Below, piece by piece: positions 1-5,444 of a stretch of DNA of 5,466 bases. The stretch is from Syntrophales bacterium (lineage in GTDB: Bacteria; Desulfobacterota; Syntrophia; Syntrophales; UBA5619), in NCBI GenBank assembly GCA_028712015.1, contig JAQTRB010000129.1, positions 1-5,466 of the forward strand, in the 5' to 3' direction. Position 1 is the first letter of the stretch. Every line of letters begins with the position of its first letter. Both the position numbers and the translations under genes were made by a program. The notes under the pieces were generated by a model. The model had not been told where the DNA came from and searched no databases. It worked only from the letters and a program-made list of their open reading frames with translations.

Positions 1-90
1 CGCCTAATCCTTGTCTTTCCCGGTTTCCCGCACCGCCGCCCGTCTATGAAGTCGCTGATCTTTGCCGTCGAAGGTGGGGGAGAAATATCG

Positions 91-115
91 AACGGGCGCC
101 TTTCAACAGCCCGTT
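91..115 (-). terminator. Possible weak terminator at the end of thiD
   Basis: Read on the minus strand, a 7-bp perfect inverted repeat (AACGGGC / GCCCGTT, arms at 109-115 and 91-97) with an 11-nt loop begins inside the thiD TAA stop codon. The sequence after it is only modestly T-rich (CGATATTTCT), so it lacks the clean U-tract of a strong intrinsic terminator. It sits where the thiN-thiD transcript would be expected to end. It could equally be a 3'-end stabilising hairpin. Confidence 0.35.
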
Positions 116-926
116 ACGGCTCCGCGCCGGTGCCGGGCCGGACGAGCGGCGCGAGATGATTCGTCGGCCCGTGCCCCCCGCCGACACGCCAGGCGTGCCG
201 AATGGCCTCGGTGATGTAGCGCTTGGCCGCCGCCAGGGCCTCCGGGACATCCATCCCCCGGCCGAGATTGGTCGCGATCGCCGCGGAGTAGGTGCAACCG
301 GTTCCATGCGTATCCGCCGTTTCGATCCGCGGTGCGCTGAACGTCCGGAATTCACGACCGTCGAACAGGAGGTCGACGGCATCCCCCGCGAGGTGCCCTC
401 CCTTCACGACGACATGCCTTGCCCCCAGATCCCTGATGATCCGCGCCGCATTCTTCATATCGTCAAGGGTCGCGATCCTCGTCTGCGAGAGAACTTCGGC
501 CTCGGGTATGTTCGGCGTGAGGACAAAGGCGAGTGGAACGAGCTCCGCAATCAGGGTTTTCTTGGCCTCCTCGCGGATCAGCGACATCCCCCCCTTGGCC
601 ACCATCACCGGATCGACGACAAGCTTTTCGATCCCGTAATCGCGAATCTTCCCGGCCACAACGAGGATGACCTCGGAGGTGGCGAGCATCCCGGTCTTCG
701 CCGCATCGATCCCGATATCGGTCGCGACCGCGTCAAACTGCGCGGCCACAAACGCCGGCGGGACATCGTGTATGCCATGCACACCGAGGGTGTTCTGGGC
801 GGTCAGCGCGGTGATGACGCTCATTCCAAACCCGCCGAGGACGGTGATCGTTTTCAAATCCGCCTGGATTCCCGCCCCTCCGCCGGAATCCGAACCCGCG
901 ATCGTCAATATCCGAACCGGTTTCAT
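114..926 (-). CDS. thiD: Hydroxymethylpyrimidine/phosphomethylpyrimidine kinase ThiD
   Basis: This cytoplasmic kinase of the ribokinase-like fold phosphorylates 4-amino-5-hydroxymethyl-2-methylpyrimidine (HMP) and then HMP phosphate, giving HMP-PP, the pyrimidine substrate of thiamine phosphate synthase (ThiE). The 270-residue length is normal for a stand-alone ThiD. Family motifs visible in order are GSDSGGGAGIQADLK (residues 11-25, substrate side), KTGM (77-80), VDPVMV (104-109), TPNIPEAE (137-144) and DTHGTGC (205-211), which supplies the catalytic Asp and the anion-hole Cys. A GHGPTNH tail motif lies at 251-257. The ATG overlaps the thiN stop codon (ATGA), and a purine-rich GGGAGGGAAAGGG stretch inside the end of thiN serves as ribosome binding site, so translation is probably coupled. 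Transcription is presumably under the TPP riboswitch upstream of thiN. No ThiE domain is fused. A pyridoxal kinase (PdxK/PdxY) is the nearest alternative, but the motifs favour ThiD. Confidence 0.95.
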   Translation of the reverse strand: MKPVRILTIAGSDSGGGAGIQADLKTITVLGGFGMSVITALTAQNTLGVHGIHDVPPAFVAAQFDAVATDIGIDAAKTGMLATSEVILVVAGKIRDYGIEKLVVDPVMVAKGGMSLIREEAKKTLIAELVPLAFVLTPNIPEAEVLSQTRIATLDDMKNAARIIRDLGARHVVVKGGHLAGDAVDLLFDGREFRTFSAPRIETADTHGTGCTYSAAIATNLGRGMDVPEALAAAKRYITEAIRHAWRVGGGHGPTNHLAPLVRPGTGAEP

Positions 927-1600
927 CCCTTTCCCTCCCCCGGGAAAATCCCCGGTCGAAAATACCGTACCGCGAGCAGACGCCCCGACTTCACTTCGAT
1001 GATTCCTCGATCCGACGTCAGGCGGTTGCTGACCCCATAGGGCCTTCCAACCTCCATCACGGCCTCCTTCAACGGAAATTCAAACCCCGTCAGCGTAACC
1101 CCGGCGGCCGGCCCCGCGAATGGAAACAGGGAGACGGTCTGGCCGGCCTCGCCGTCGAGAACCGCCCGTCTCTCGATCAGAAACAGCTCACACCACTCGT
1201 CGATCAACTTGACCCCGACCCTCTTCTCCCTGCCCTGAATCAGCAGCGAGATGTTCGCCAGCGTGTGGTCCACGCGGTATCCGAGGGCGCCCCAAATCCA
1301 GATCTCCGTCGGTTTCATCCGGAAGGCCTCGTGGAGCGCCAGTTCCGTATCCGTTTCATCCTTCCGCTGGTCATGGCGGACGATCCGGCAGCCCCTCGCC
1401 TCATAATACAGCCGGGTTTCCGGATTCAGGGAATCCATGTCACCCACGATCAGGTTGGGGAACACGCCCACGGCATCGAGATGGCGTGCGCCGCCGTCGG
1501 CGCAGATCACCGCCGCGGGCGCCGCCCTCGCCGCCTGTTGCCGGAAGAACGCCGGATCGCCGACCGCCCCGCCGGAAACGATAAAAATCACTTTCCCCAT
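923..1600 (-). CDS. thiN: Thiamine pyrophosphokinase (thiamine diphosphokinase)
   Basis: This enzyme transfers pyrophosphate from ATP to free thiamine, making thiamine pyrophosphate (TPP) in one step. It allows salvage of thiamine without ThiK or ThiL. The 225-residue protein is normal for the bacterial family. Visible motifs are CADGGARHL (residues 33-41), VGDMDS (52-57, acidic metal/nucleotide site), KDETDTELAL (80-89), GALGYRVDHTLANI (104-117) and the C-terminal-domain GVSNRL (189-194), which lies in the thiamine-binding half. The ATG at 1598-1600 is preceded by GGGGAAGG (1604-1611) at good spacing. It is the first gene after the TPP riboswitch and terminator, and its TGA overlaps the thiD start by 4 nt. 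Regulation by the enzyme's own product is therefore expected. The symbol thiN follows Bacillus usage; the C-terminal tail of about 12 residues after VRYF is probably unstructured. Confidence 0.93.
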   Translation of the reverse strand: MGKVIFIVSGGAVGDPAFFRQQAARAAPAAVICADGGARHLDAVGVFPNLIVGDMDSLNPETRLYYEARGCRIVRHDQRKDETDTELALHEAFRMKPTEIWIWGALGYRVDHTLANISLLIQGREKRVGVKLIDEWCELFLIERRAVLDGEAGQTVSLFPFAGPAAGVTLTGFEFPLKEAVMEVGRPYGVSNRLTSDRGIIEVKSGRLLAVRYFRPGIFPGEGKG

Positions 1601-1648
1601 GATCCTTCCCCGTCAAGCATCGCCAAAAGAAAAACCGCGGCGGAATCC

Positions 1649-1681
1649 AAAACAAAAAAACCATATCCTGATGGGATATGG
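1649..1681 (-). terminator. Intrinsic terminator of the TPP riboswitch (expression platform)
   Basis: On the minus strand a perfect 8-bp hairpin, CCATATCC / GGATATGG (arms 1674-1681 and 1661-1668, 5-nt loop CATCA), is followed immediately by seven T, one G and four T (1660 down to 1649). It lies between the aptamer and the thiN ribosome binding site, about 50 nt before the start codon. This is the position expected of a transcription-attenuation platform. TPP binding would be expected to leave this hairpin free to form and so switch thiN-thiD off. The stem is rather AU-rich, so its strength relies on the long U-tract. Confidence 0.85.
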
Positions 1682-1703
1682 CCCCGAAAACGAAGTATGG
1701 ACA

Positions 1704-1787
1704 ACGCAGCCCCTGCCATTCCCTACGCTGGCATTACCCAGGTCAGGTTCAAAGGGTATTTCTCAGCCGGATCGGCACCCCTTGCGC
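1704..1787 (-). promoter_or_regulatory. TPP (THI-box) riboswitch aptamer
   Basis: The minus strand carries all the hallmark elements of the TPP aptamer in order. P1 closes with GCGCA (1783-1787) and TGCGT (1704-1708). P2 is formed by AAGGGGT and ACCCTT, and P3 is a minimal GCC/GGC hairpin. Next come the pyrimidine-binding core CTGAGA (1761-1766) and the conserved GAACCTGA (1743-1750). P5 is CTGG/CCAG, and the pyrophosphate-side element GTAGGGAA lies at 1719-1726. The unusually short P3 is a minimal variant and is not expected to abolish binding. It senses TPP in the nascent mRNA and lies directly upstream of the terminator at 1649-1681, thus controlling thiN and thiD. The short distance between promoter and P1 implies a very short 5' leader. 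Confidence 0.96.
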
Positions 1788-1798
1788 TATTTGGCTTT

Positions 1799-1827
1799 TT
1801 TCTACTGTAACCCACCCCCAAAATCAA
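1799..1827 (-). promoter_or_regulatory. Candidate σ70 promoter for the riboswitch-thiN-thiD transcript
   Basis: On the minus strand TTGATT (1822-1827; 4/6 match to TTGACA) and TAGAAA (1799-1804; 4/6 match to TATAAT) are separated by exactly 17 nt. The predicted start, around 1792, falls just upstream of the aptamer's P1 strand, exactly where a riboswitch transcript should begin. That placement is the main support, since both hexamers are imperfect. The -35 box contains the TGA stop codon of tatD, so the promoter is embedded in the end of that gene. Read-through from tatD is also possible because no terminator separates them. Confidence 0.55.
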
Positions 1828-2603
1828 GCCGAATTTTCCGGCGCGAGACCAAAAAGCCGGCAGGCGTTCTCCGCGGTGAACCGTTGCAGTGCTTCGGCCG
1901 TCTCCCCGCGAATTTCGGCCAAACGGCGGGCTGTTTCCAAGACATAGGCCGGCTCGTTGCGCTTGCCACGCCAGGGCTGCGGGGCAAGATAGGGGGCATC
2001 CGTTTCGATGAGAAGCCGATCCGCCGGAATCTCCCGGGCGACCGCCCGCAGCGGTTCGGCTTTCCGATAGGTCACGGGACCGGCCACGGAGAGGTAAAAC
2101 CCCAGGTCCAGACACTCCCGGGCCATGTCCGCATCCCCGGAAAAGCAGTGAAGAACACCCCGCAGACGATGTTTCCGCGCCTTGAGGATTGCGAGCGTTT
2201 CCGCATGCGCCTCGCGGTCGTGAATGATCACGGGCAGGTCCAGCTCTTCGCTGAGATCGAGCTGCTCGGCAAACCGCCGCAACTGGATCTCCCGCGGGGA
2301 ATGCTCGTAGAAGAAATCAAGACCGACCTCCCCGATGGCGACCACTTTTTCCTGTCCCGCAAGGCGCCGGAGGGCGTCATACGTCCCGGCGTCGATCTGT
2401 TTCACTTCGTGGGGATGGATGCCGACCGCCGTGTGAATGATAGGATGACGACGGGCAAGCGAAACCGCCTTTTCACAGTCGAGAATGGTCGTTCCGACGG
2501 TGATGATCGCCGTCAGCCCGGCGGCCATGGCCCGCGCGACAACCGCCTCCCGATCGCCGTCGAATGCATCCATCTCGAGATGCGCATGGCTATCGATCGT
2601 CAT
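1824..2603 (-). CDS. tatD: TatD-family metal-dependent hydrolase / DNase
   Basis: This is a cytoplasmic TIM-barrel hydrolase of the amidohydrolase-like TatD family. Characterised members are Mg2+-dependent 3'-5' exonucleases linked to DNA repair or to DNA fragmentation; the physiological role varies between members. The protein has 259 residues, typical of the family. The full set of metal ligands and catalytic residues is visible: DSHAH (H6, H8), GEVGLDF with E92, VIIHDREAH with H128, LHCFSG with H152, and ETDAPYLAP with D202. The PWRGKRNEP motif (210-218) that follows is also characteristic. The ATG at 2601-2603 has the Shine-Dalgarno AGGTGA (2610-2615) six nt upstream. It follows the nitronate monooxygenase gene by 162 nt on the same strand, so the two may be co-transcribed. 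Its stop codon sits inside the next promoter. It is called tatD by family; the paralogues YcfH and YjjV cannot be excluded from sequence alone. Confidence 0.93.
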   Translation of the reverse strand: MTIDSHAHLEMDAFDGDREAVVARAMAAGLTAIITVGTTILDCEKAVSLARRHPIIHTAVGIHPHEVKQIDAGTYDALRRLAGQEKVVAIGEVGLDFFYEHSPREIQLRRFAEQLDLSEELDLPVIIHDREAHAETLAILKARKHRLRGVLHCFSGDADMARECLDLGFYLSVAGPVTYRKAEPLRAVAREIPADRLLIETDAPYLAPQPWRGKRNEPAYVLETARRLAEIRGETAEALQRFTAENACRLFGLAPENSA

Positions 2604-2765
2604 GATCGGTCACCTATCCCCCGGCCGGCAAGCCCTTCGGCCTCCATCGGAGGTCCTCATCCCGCTGCCTTCTATGGATCATCGCCATCCGTTTTCCCTT
2701 TTCATGACGGTTCTTCCCGGAACGGATCGGGCAGCGGGACATACCATTCTTTGTCAAATCCCCGC

Positions 2766-3761
2766 TCAGACCGCGCCGATCATACGACGCGCGCGTTCAA
2801 GGTGTTCTTCGGCCTCCGCAGCCATCCGTTCGATCAGCTCCCGGCAAGTCGGGATGTCGCGGATGAGGCCGATCGACTGACCGACCATCAACGGGGCGAA
2901 GTCCGTATCGCCCTTTTCCCAGGCCTCCTTGATCCGCGGACCGGCCAAGAGCGGGATCAACTCCGCAAGCCCTCCGCTCCGCGCCTCGATCGCGATAACC
3001 TCCTCGATCACCCGATTCTTGAGCGCTCGCCCTTGCAGGCCGATCGACTTCCCGAAGATCAGCGTCTCGTATTCCTGTCTCTTCAGGATTTCCTGCTTGA
3101 TGTTTTCATGCACCTCGCATTCTTTCGTCGCCACGAAGCGGCTCGCCATCATGACCCCCTGCGCCCCAAGCACCAGCGCGGCCGCGAGGGAACGGCCGTC
3201 GGCGATCCCCCCCACGGCCACCACCGGGATCTTCACCGACTCCGCAATCCTGGGCGTCAGAACCATGGTCGTCACGTCGTCGTTCAGGGGATGACCCCCT
3301 TCCTCGATTCCGGCCGCATAGATGCCGTCATAACCCACCCTTTCGGCATGGAGGGCATGACGGACGGCGCCGACCTTGTGAAAAAGCTTTACCCCGGACT
3401 TTTTCAGCCGTTCGACCGTTTCCATTCCACAGGCCTTGTCGACCGGCGTCCCGGAGAATTCGATGCCGCTGACCCGCTCCTCGGCGCAGACGCGGCAGTA
3501 TATTTTGTGGTGTTCCGGGGTGATCCGTACGGAAGGCAGAAGCGTGATGTTCACCATGAAGGGGTGGTCCGTCAGTCTTCGGGTCTCGCGGATCGCCTCC
3601 CGGAAGGCCTCCTCCGATTCGTAGTTGCCCGCGGTCAGATTGCCCATGCCCCCCGCATTGGAAACGGCGGCGCATAGCCGCGGCTTGCAGAGCCACATCA
3701 TGGCCCCGCAGAGGATGGGATAGCGGATCCCGAACATTTCGGTAATGGCCGTTTTGAACAT
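2766..3761 (-). CDS. Nitronate monooxygenase family FMN enzyme (2-nitropropane dioxygenase-like)
   Basis: This 331-residue TIM-barrel flavoprotein is of the NMO/FabK superfamily. Family members use FMN to oxidise alkyl nitronates, or reduce enoyl-ACP in the FabK branch; the natural substrate here is unknown. Features seen are the N-terminal YPILCGAMMW (residues 14-23), SNAGGMGNLTAG (34-45), VNITLLPS (70-77) and GIEEGGH with His157, the likely catalytic base position. The FMN-phosphate site is VAVGGIADGRSLAAALVLGAQG (from 181) plus MASRF (205-209). The C-terminal signature IRDIPTCRELIERM lies at 300-313. The stretch RHALHAERVGYDG and the tail pattern suit the single-domain bacterial NMO group better than FabK. 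The start is well supported: ATG at 3759-3761 with AAAGGAGG (3767-3774) five nt upstream. It is divergent from the dehydrogenase gene at 3985 and followed by tatD. No promoter for it is obvious. Confidence 0.88.
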   Translation of the reverse strand: MFKTAITEMFGIRYPILCGAMMWLCKPRLCAAVSNAGGMGNLTAGNYESEEAFREAIRETRRLTDHPFMVNITLLPSVRITPEHHKIYCRVCAEERVSGIEFSGTPVDKACGMETVERLKKSGVKLFHKVGAVRHALHAERVGYDGIYAAGIEEGGHPLNDDVTTMVLTPRIAESVKIPVVAVGGIADGRSLAAALVLGAQGVMMASRFVATKECEVHENIKQEILKRQEYETLIFGKSIGLQGRALKNRVIEEVIAIEARSGGLAELIPLLAGPRIKEAWEKGDTDFAPLMVGQSIGLIRDIPTCRELIERMAAEAEEHLERARRMIGAV

Positions 3762-3772
3762 GAGTCCCTCCT

Positions 3773-3835
3773 TTACAGGTCAAAGAGATCGACGATGCCG
3801 CAGGTCTGGTTGATCGGGGTTTCGGTATAAAACAT
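3773..3835 (-). CDS. Possible 20-codon leader ORF before the nitronate monooxygenase gene
   Basis: An ATG (3833-3835) opens a 20-codon frame reading MFYTETPINQ then TCGIVDLFDL. Its TAA stop (3773-3775) overlaps the AAAGGAGG ribosome binding site of the nitronate monooxygenase gene. The residue mix looks protein-like rather than random, and the arrangement would permit translational coupling. The evidence against it is that the ATG has no recognisable Shine-Dalgarno and the frame upstream is closed by a TAG after nine codons. It could be a leader peptide, the eroded end of a former upstream gene, or chance. I recognise no family. Confidence 0.3.
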   Translation of the reverse strand: MFYTETPINQTCGIVDLFDL

Positions 3836-3854
3836 CGGTCCGGTCCGGAAACGA

Positions 3855-3869
3855 GTGTTGACCTAACAC
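3855..3869. repeat. Inverted repeat in the divergent intergenic region, possible operator
   Basis: GTGTT and AACAC form a perfect 5-bp inverted repeat around a 5-nt centre (GACCT). Flanking CGA on the left and TCG on the right extend the symmetry if a two-base offset is allowed. It lies about 50 nt upstream of the dehydrogenase -35 box and about 95 nt upstream of the nitronate monooxygenase start. A dimeric regulator could bind there. Arms this short can arise by chance, and no regulator gene is in the window. Confidence 0.3.
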
Positions 3870-3919
3870 ATTCGATCCCCGGCCGCAACCGAATCCTTCC
3901 TCACGGCGGTTCGTTTTTC

Positions 3920-3948
3920 TTGACAGACCCCGACCCTCTTCCTATACT
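3920..3948 (+). promoter_or_regulatory. Strong σ70 promoter for the dehydrogenase gene
   Basis: A perfect -35 TTGACA (3920-3925) and a -10 TATACT (3943-3948; 5/6 to consensus) are separated by the optimal 17 nt. The predicted start is near 3955, about 30 nt before the chosen ATG at 3985. The near-consensus boxes suggest substantial basal expression without an activator. Confidence 0.88.
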
Positions 3949-3972
3949 CCGATCCAAGCAAAACGGATGAAT

Positions 3973-3977
3973 GGAGA
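3973..3977 (+). promoter_or_regulatory. Ribosome binding site deciding the dehydrogenase start
   Basis: GGAGA lies with GGAG 8 nt before the ATG at 3985. The in-frame ATG at 3967 is only about 12 nt from the predicted transcription start and has no Shine-Dalgarno, so 3985 is preferred. Confidence 0.7.
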
Positions 3978-3984
3978 AAATCTT

Positions 3985-5085
3985 ATGGCGGGCGTTGATG
4001 GAGGCATCCTATTTTCCGCGGACCGGTTGCGCGTCTGGACGCAGGAAATTTTTCGAAAACTCGGGGTCGGCGCGGACGACGCAACCCTGCTCACCGACTC
4101 GATGATCGAGGCGAACCTGCGGGGCGTGGACACGCACGGAATCACGCGGGTGCTCTGCGTGTACGCGGAAAGAATCCGCAGCGGCGTCATGAATCCGAAG
4201 AGCCGCTTCACCGTCGTGCGTGAAAAACCGTCCACCGCGCTGATCGATTGCCACAACGGCATCGGCCAGATCGGCGCGGAGAAGGCCATGCGGATGGCGA
4301 TCGAAAAGGCCGGACAGACCGGCGCGGCCTTCACGGCCGTAACCCATTCCAACCATTACGGGATGGCCGCGTACTGGGCGATGATGGCCCTCCCGCACGG
4401 CATGATCGGTTTCAGCTCCACCAACGCCCCGGCCGCCGCGGCCCCGACGGGCGGGCGGACGGCAATGTTCGGCACCAATCCGTTCGCCATCGCCGTCCCC
4501 GCGGCACGGGAGCTGCCGGTGGTTCTGGATTTGGCGACGACCGTGGTCGCTCGCGGCCGTATTATCCTCCACGCGAAACAAGACAAACCCCTGGAGCGAG
4601 GCTGGGCCTTCGACGAACGGGGGGCGCCCACCACGGATCCGCACGCCGCGCTGAAGGGGCTCCTCGCGCCGATCGGGGGATACAAGGGCTACGGCATTAT
4701 GCTGGCGGTCGATCTCCTCTGCGGCGTGATGACCGGCTCCAACTACGGAACCCGCTTTCCCGGCTTTCTGGCGGACAACATGGTCGATCCGGCCGATGTC
4801 GGAAGCGTCTTTGCCGCAATCGACATCGAGAGCTTCATGGATCTCCGGGAATTCACGTCGGCCATGGACAAGGCGCTGGACGAGATCAGAACGTCACCCC
4901 GGGCCGAAGGAGTGAAGCGCATCTATATTCCCGGCGAGATCGAATTCGAAATGAAGGCGGAACGCCTTGCCAAAGGGATTCCGGTTCCCGAGTCGGTGGT
5001 CGGGGACTTCATCGCCCTTGGAAATGAACTGGCCGTCCCCTTCCCCCAAGGCATGACCGAGGGAAAACCCCATCCTGATCAGTAA
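3985..5085 (+). CDS. Malate/L-lactate dehydrogenase family (Ldh_2) NAD(P)-dependent oxidoreductase
   Basis: This is a cytoplasmic oxidoreductase of the Ldh_2 family, which is unrelated to classical Rossmann-fold MDH/LDH. Members interconvert 2-hydroxy acids and 2-oxo acids (malate, lactate, sulfolactate, ureidoglycolate) or reduce cyclic imino acids, using NAD(H) or NADP(H). The substrate cannot be read from sequence. From the start at 3985 it has 366 residues, near the usual 340-360. Motifs are GVDTHGITR (H51), a SNHYG motif (H124), FGTNPFAIAVP (from 162; cofactor/active-site loop), LDLATTVVARG (181-191), GWAFDERGAPTTDP and IGGYKGYGIMLAVDLL (from 230). The conserved histidines are those expected for catalysis. 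An upstream in-frame ATG at 3967 would add six residues (MNGENL) but lacks a ribosome binding site. The gene is transcribed alone from the promoter at 3920-3948, divergently from the nitronate monooxygenase gene. No terminator is evident just after the stop. Confidence 0.9.
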   Translation: MAGVDGGILFSADRLRVWTQEIFRKLGVGADDATLLTDSMIEANLRGVDTHGITRVLCVYAERIRSGVMNPKSRFTVVREKPSTALIDCHNGIGQIGAEKAMRMAIEKAGQTGAAFTAVTHSNHYGMAAYWAMMALPHGMIGFSSTNAPAAAAPTGGRTAMFGTNPFAIAVPAARELPVVLDLATTVVARGRIILHAKQDKPLERGWAFDERGAPTTDPHAALKGLLAPIGGYKGYGIMLAVDLLCGVMTGSNYGTRFPGFLADNMVDPADVGSVFAAIDIESFMDLREFTSAMDKALDEIRTSPRAEGVKRIYIPGEIEFEMKAERLAKGIPVPESVVGDFIALGNELAVPFPQGMTEGKPHPDQ

Positions 5086-5415
5086 AAAAGATGTGCCTGG
5101 CGGTCGTTGAGTCGATCCTCGATGTCCGGGAGGCCGGCATGCGCGACCCGGGAAACAGTCCTGGCGAGCGCAGGATCTACAAACTCCCCGGTAGGGACCC
5201 GTGGACGAAAGATGGTTCCTGGCAGGCATCTCTCGGACAAGCTTCCAAGACGAAACCGCATGGAGAGCGGGGGCCTGTTCCGACTTTTCCGAAAGAGGCG
5301 CTCTTCATCTTTCAATACCGCAAGAAAGGCCCCTATATAATGAATACATGAAACAGTCAGACATCTTCATTTCGCGAGTATCGGAAAAACACCGCCTGTT
5401 ATGTTCAGTTCTTCA
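5086..5415. other. Intergenic stretch without a convincing gene
   Basis: About 330 nt follow the dehydrogenase stop. Several short open frames exist on both strands, but none has a good start site or a recognisable family. The best looking is a GTG-initiated 72-codon plus-strand frame at 5201-5419, whose stop lies in the -35 box of the next promoter. A small hairpin, AAGAG-GCG-CTCTT (5293-5305), followed by CATCTTT, is too weak to call a terminator. The segment from about 5330 onward is clearly more AT-rich than the rest and includes a TATAAT at 5336-5341. Confidence 0.5.
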
Positions 5416-5444
5416 TTGACATGCGATGACACCCCTCTTATAGT
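5416..5444 (+). promoter_or_regulatory. Near-consensus σ70 promoter for a gene beyond the right edge
   Basis: A perfect -35 TTGACA (5416-5421) and a -10 TATAGT (5439-5444; 5/6 to consensus) are separated by exactly 17 nt. The predicted start is near 5451, leaving only about 15 nt in the window, so the driven gene or RNA is not visible. It closely resembles the dehydrogenase promoter in both boxes and spacing. Confidence 0.8.

Noticed and set aside
1..113. A partial gene at the left edge on either strand.
   Set aside because: Short frames are open on both strands, but none shows a motif, a start site or family resemblance within the visible bases.
156..1040. A 294-codon plus-strand frame antisense to thiD.
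   Set aside because: Arg/Pro/His-rich shadow of thiD with no recognisable motif; thiD on the other strand is unmistakable.
2641..2653. Hairpin CCTCC-GAT-GGAGG upstream of tatD as a terminator.
   Set aside because: The stem is only 5 bp and there is no T-tract after it on the minus strand; it is followed by GC-rich sequence and the tatD ribosome binding site.
2752..2757. A perfect TTGACA on the minus strand between the nitronate monooxygenase gene and tatD, as a tatD promoter.
   Set aside because: No acceptable -10 hexamer occurs 16-18 nt downstream.
1437..3677. A 746-codon plus-strand open frame running antisense to thiN, tatD and the nitronate monooxygenase gene.
   Set aside because: It passes straight through the riboswitch, terminator and intergenic regions, has Pro/Arg/His-rich composition and matches no family. 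The minus-strand genes have complete motif sets. It is a by-product of the codon bias of those genes.
3328..3888. A minus-strand frame beginning in the divergent intergenic region and overlapping the nitronate monooxygenase gene out of frame.
   Set aside because: It has no ribosome binding site and low-complexity composition, and it overlaps a well-supported gene in another frame.
4248..5027. A second plus-strand frame inside the Ldh_2 dehydrogenase gene.
   Set aside because: Gly/Arg-rich out-of-frame shadow of a gene with all family motifs intact.
5091..5351. A plus-strand frame starting MCLAV, briefly reminiscent of the hydrogenase chaperone HypC.
   Set aside because: Only the first five residues resemble HypC. 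There is no Shine-Dalgarno, and the rest of the frame does not look like that family.
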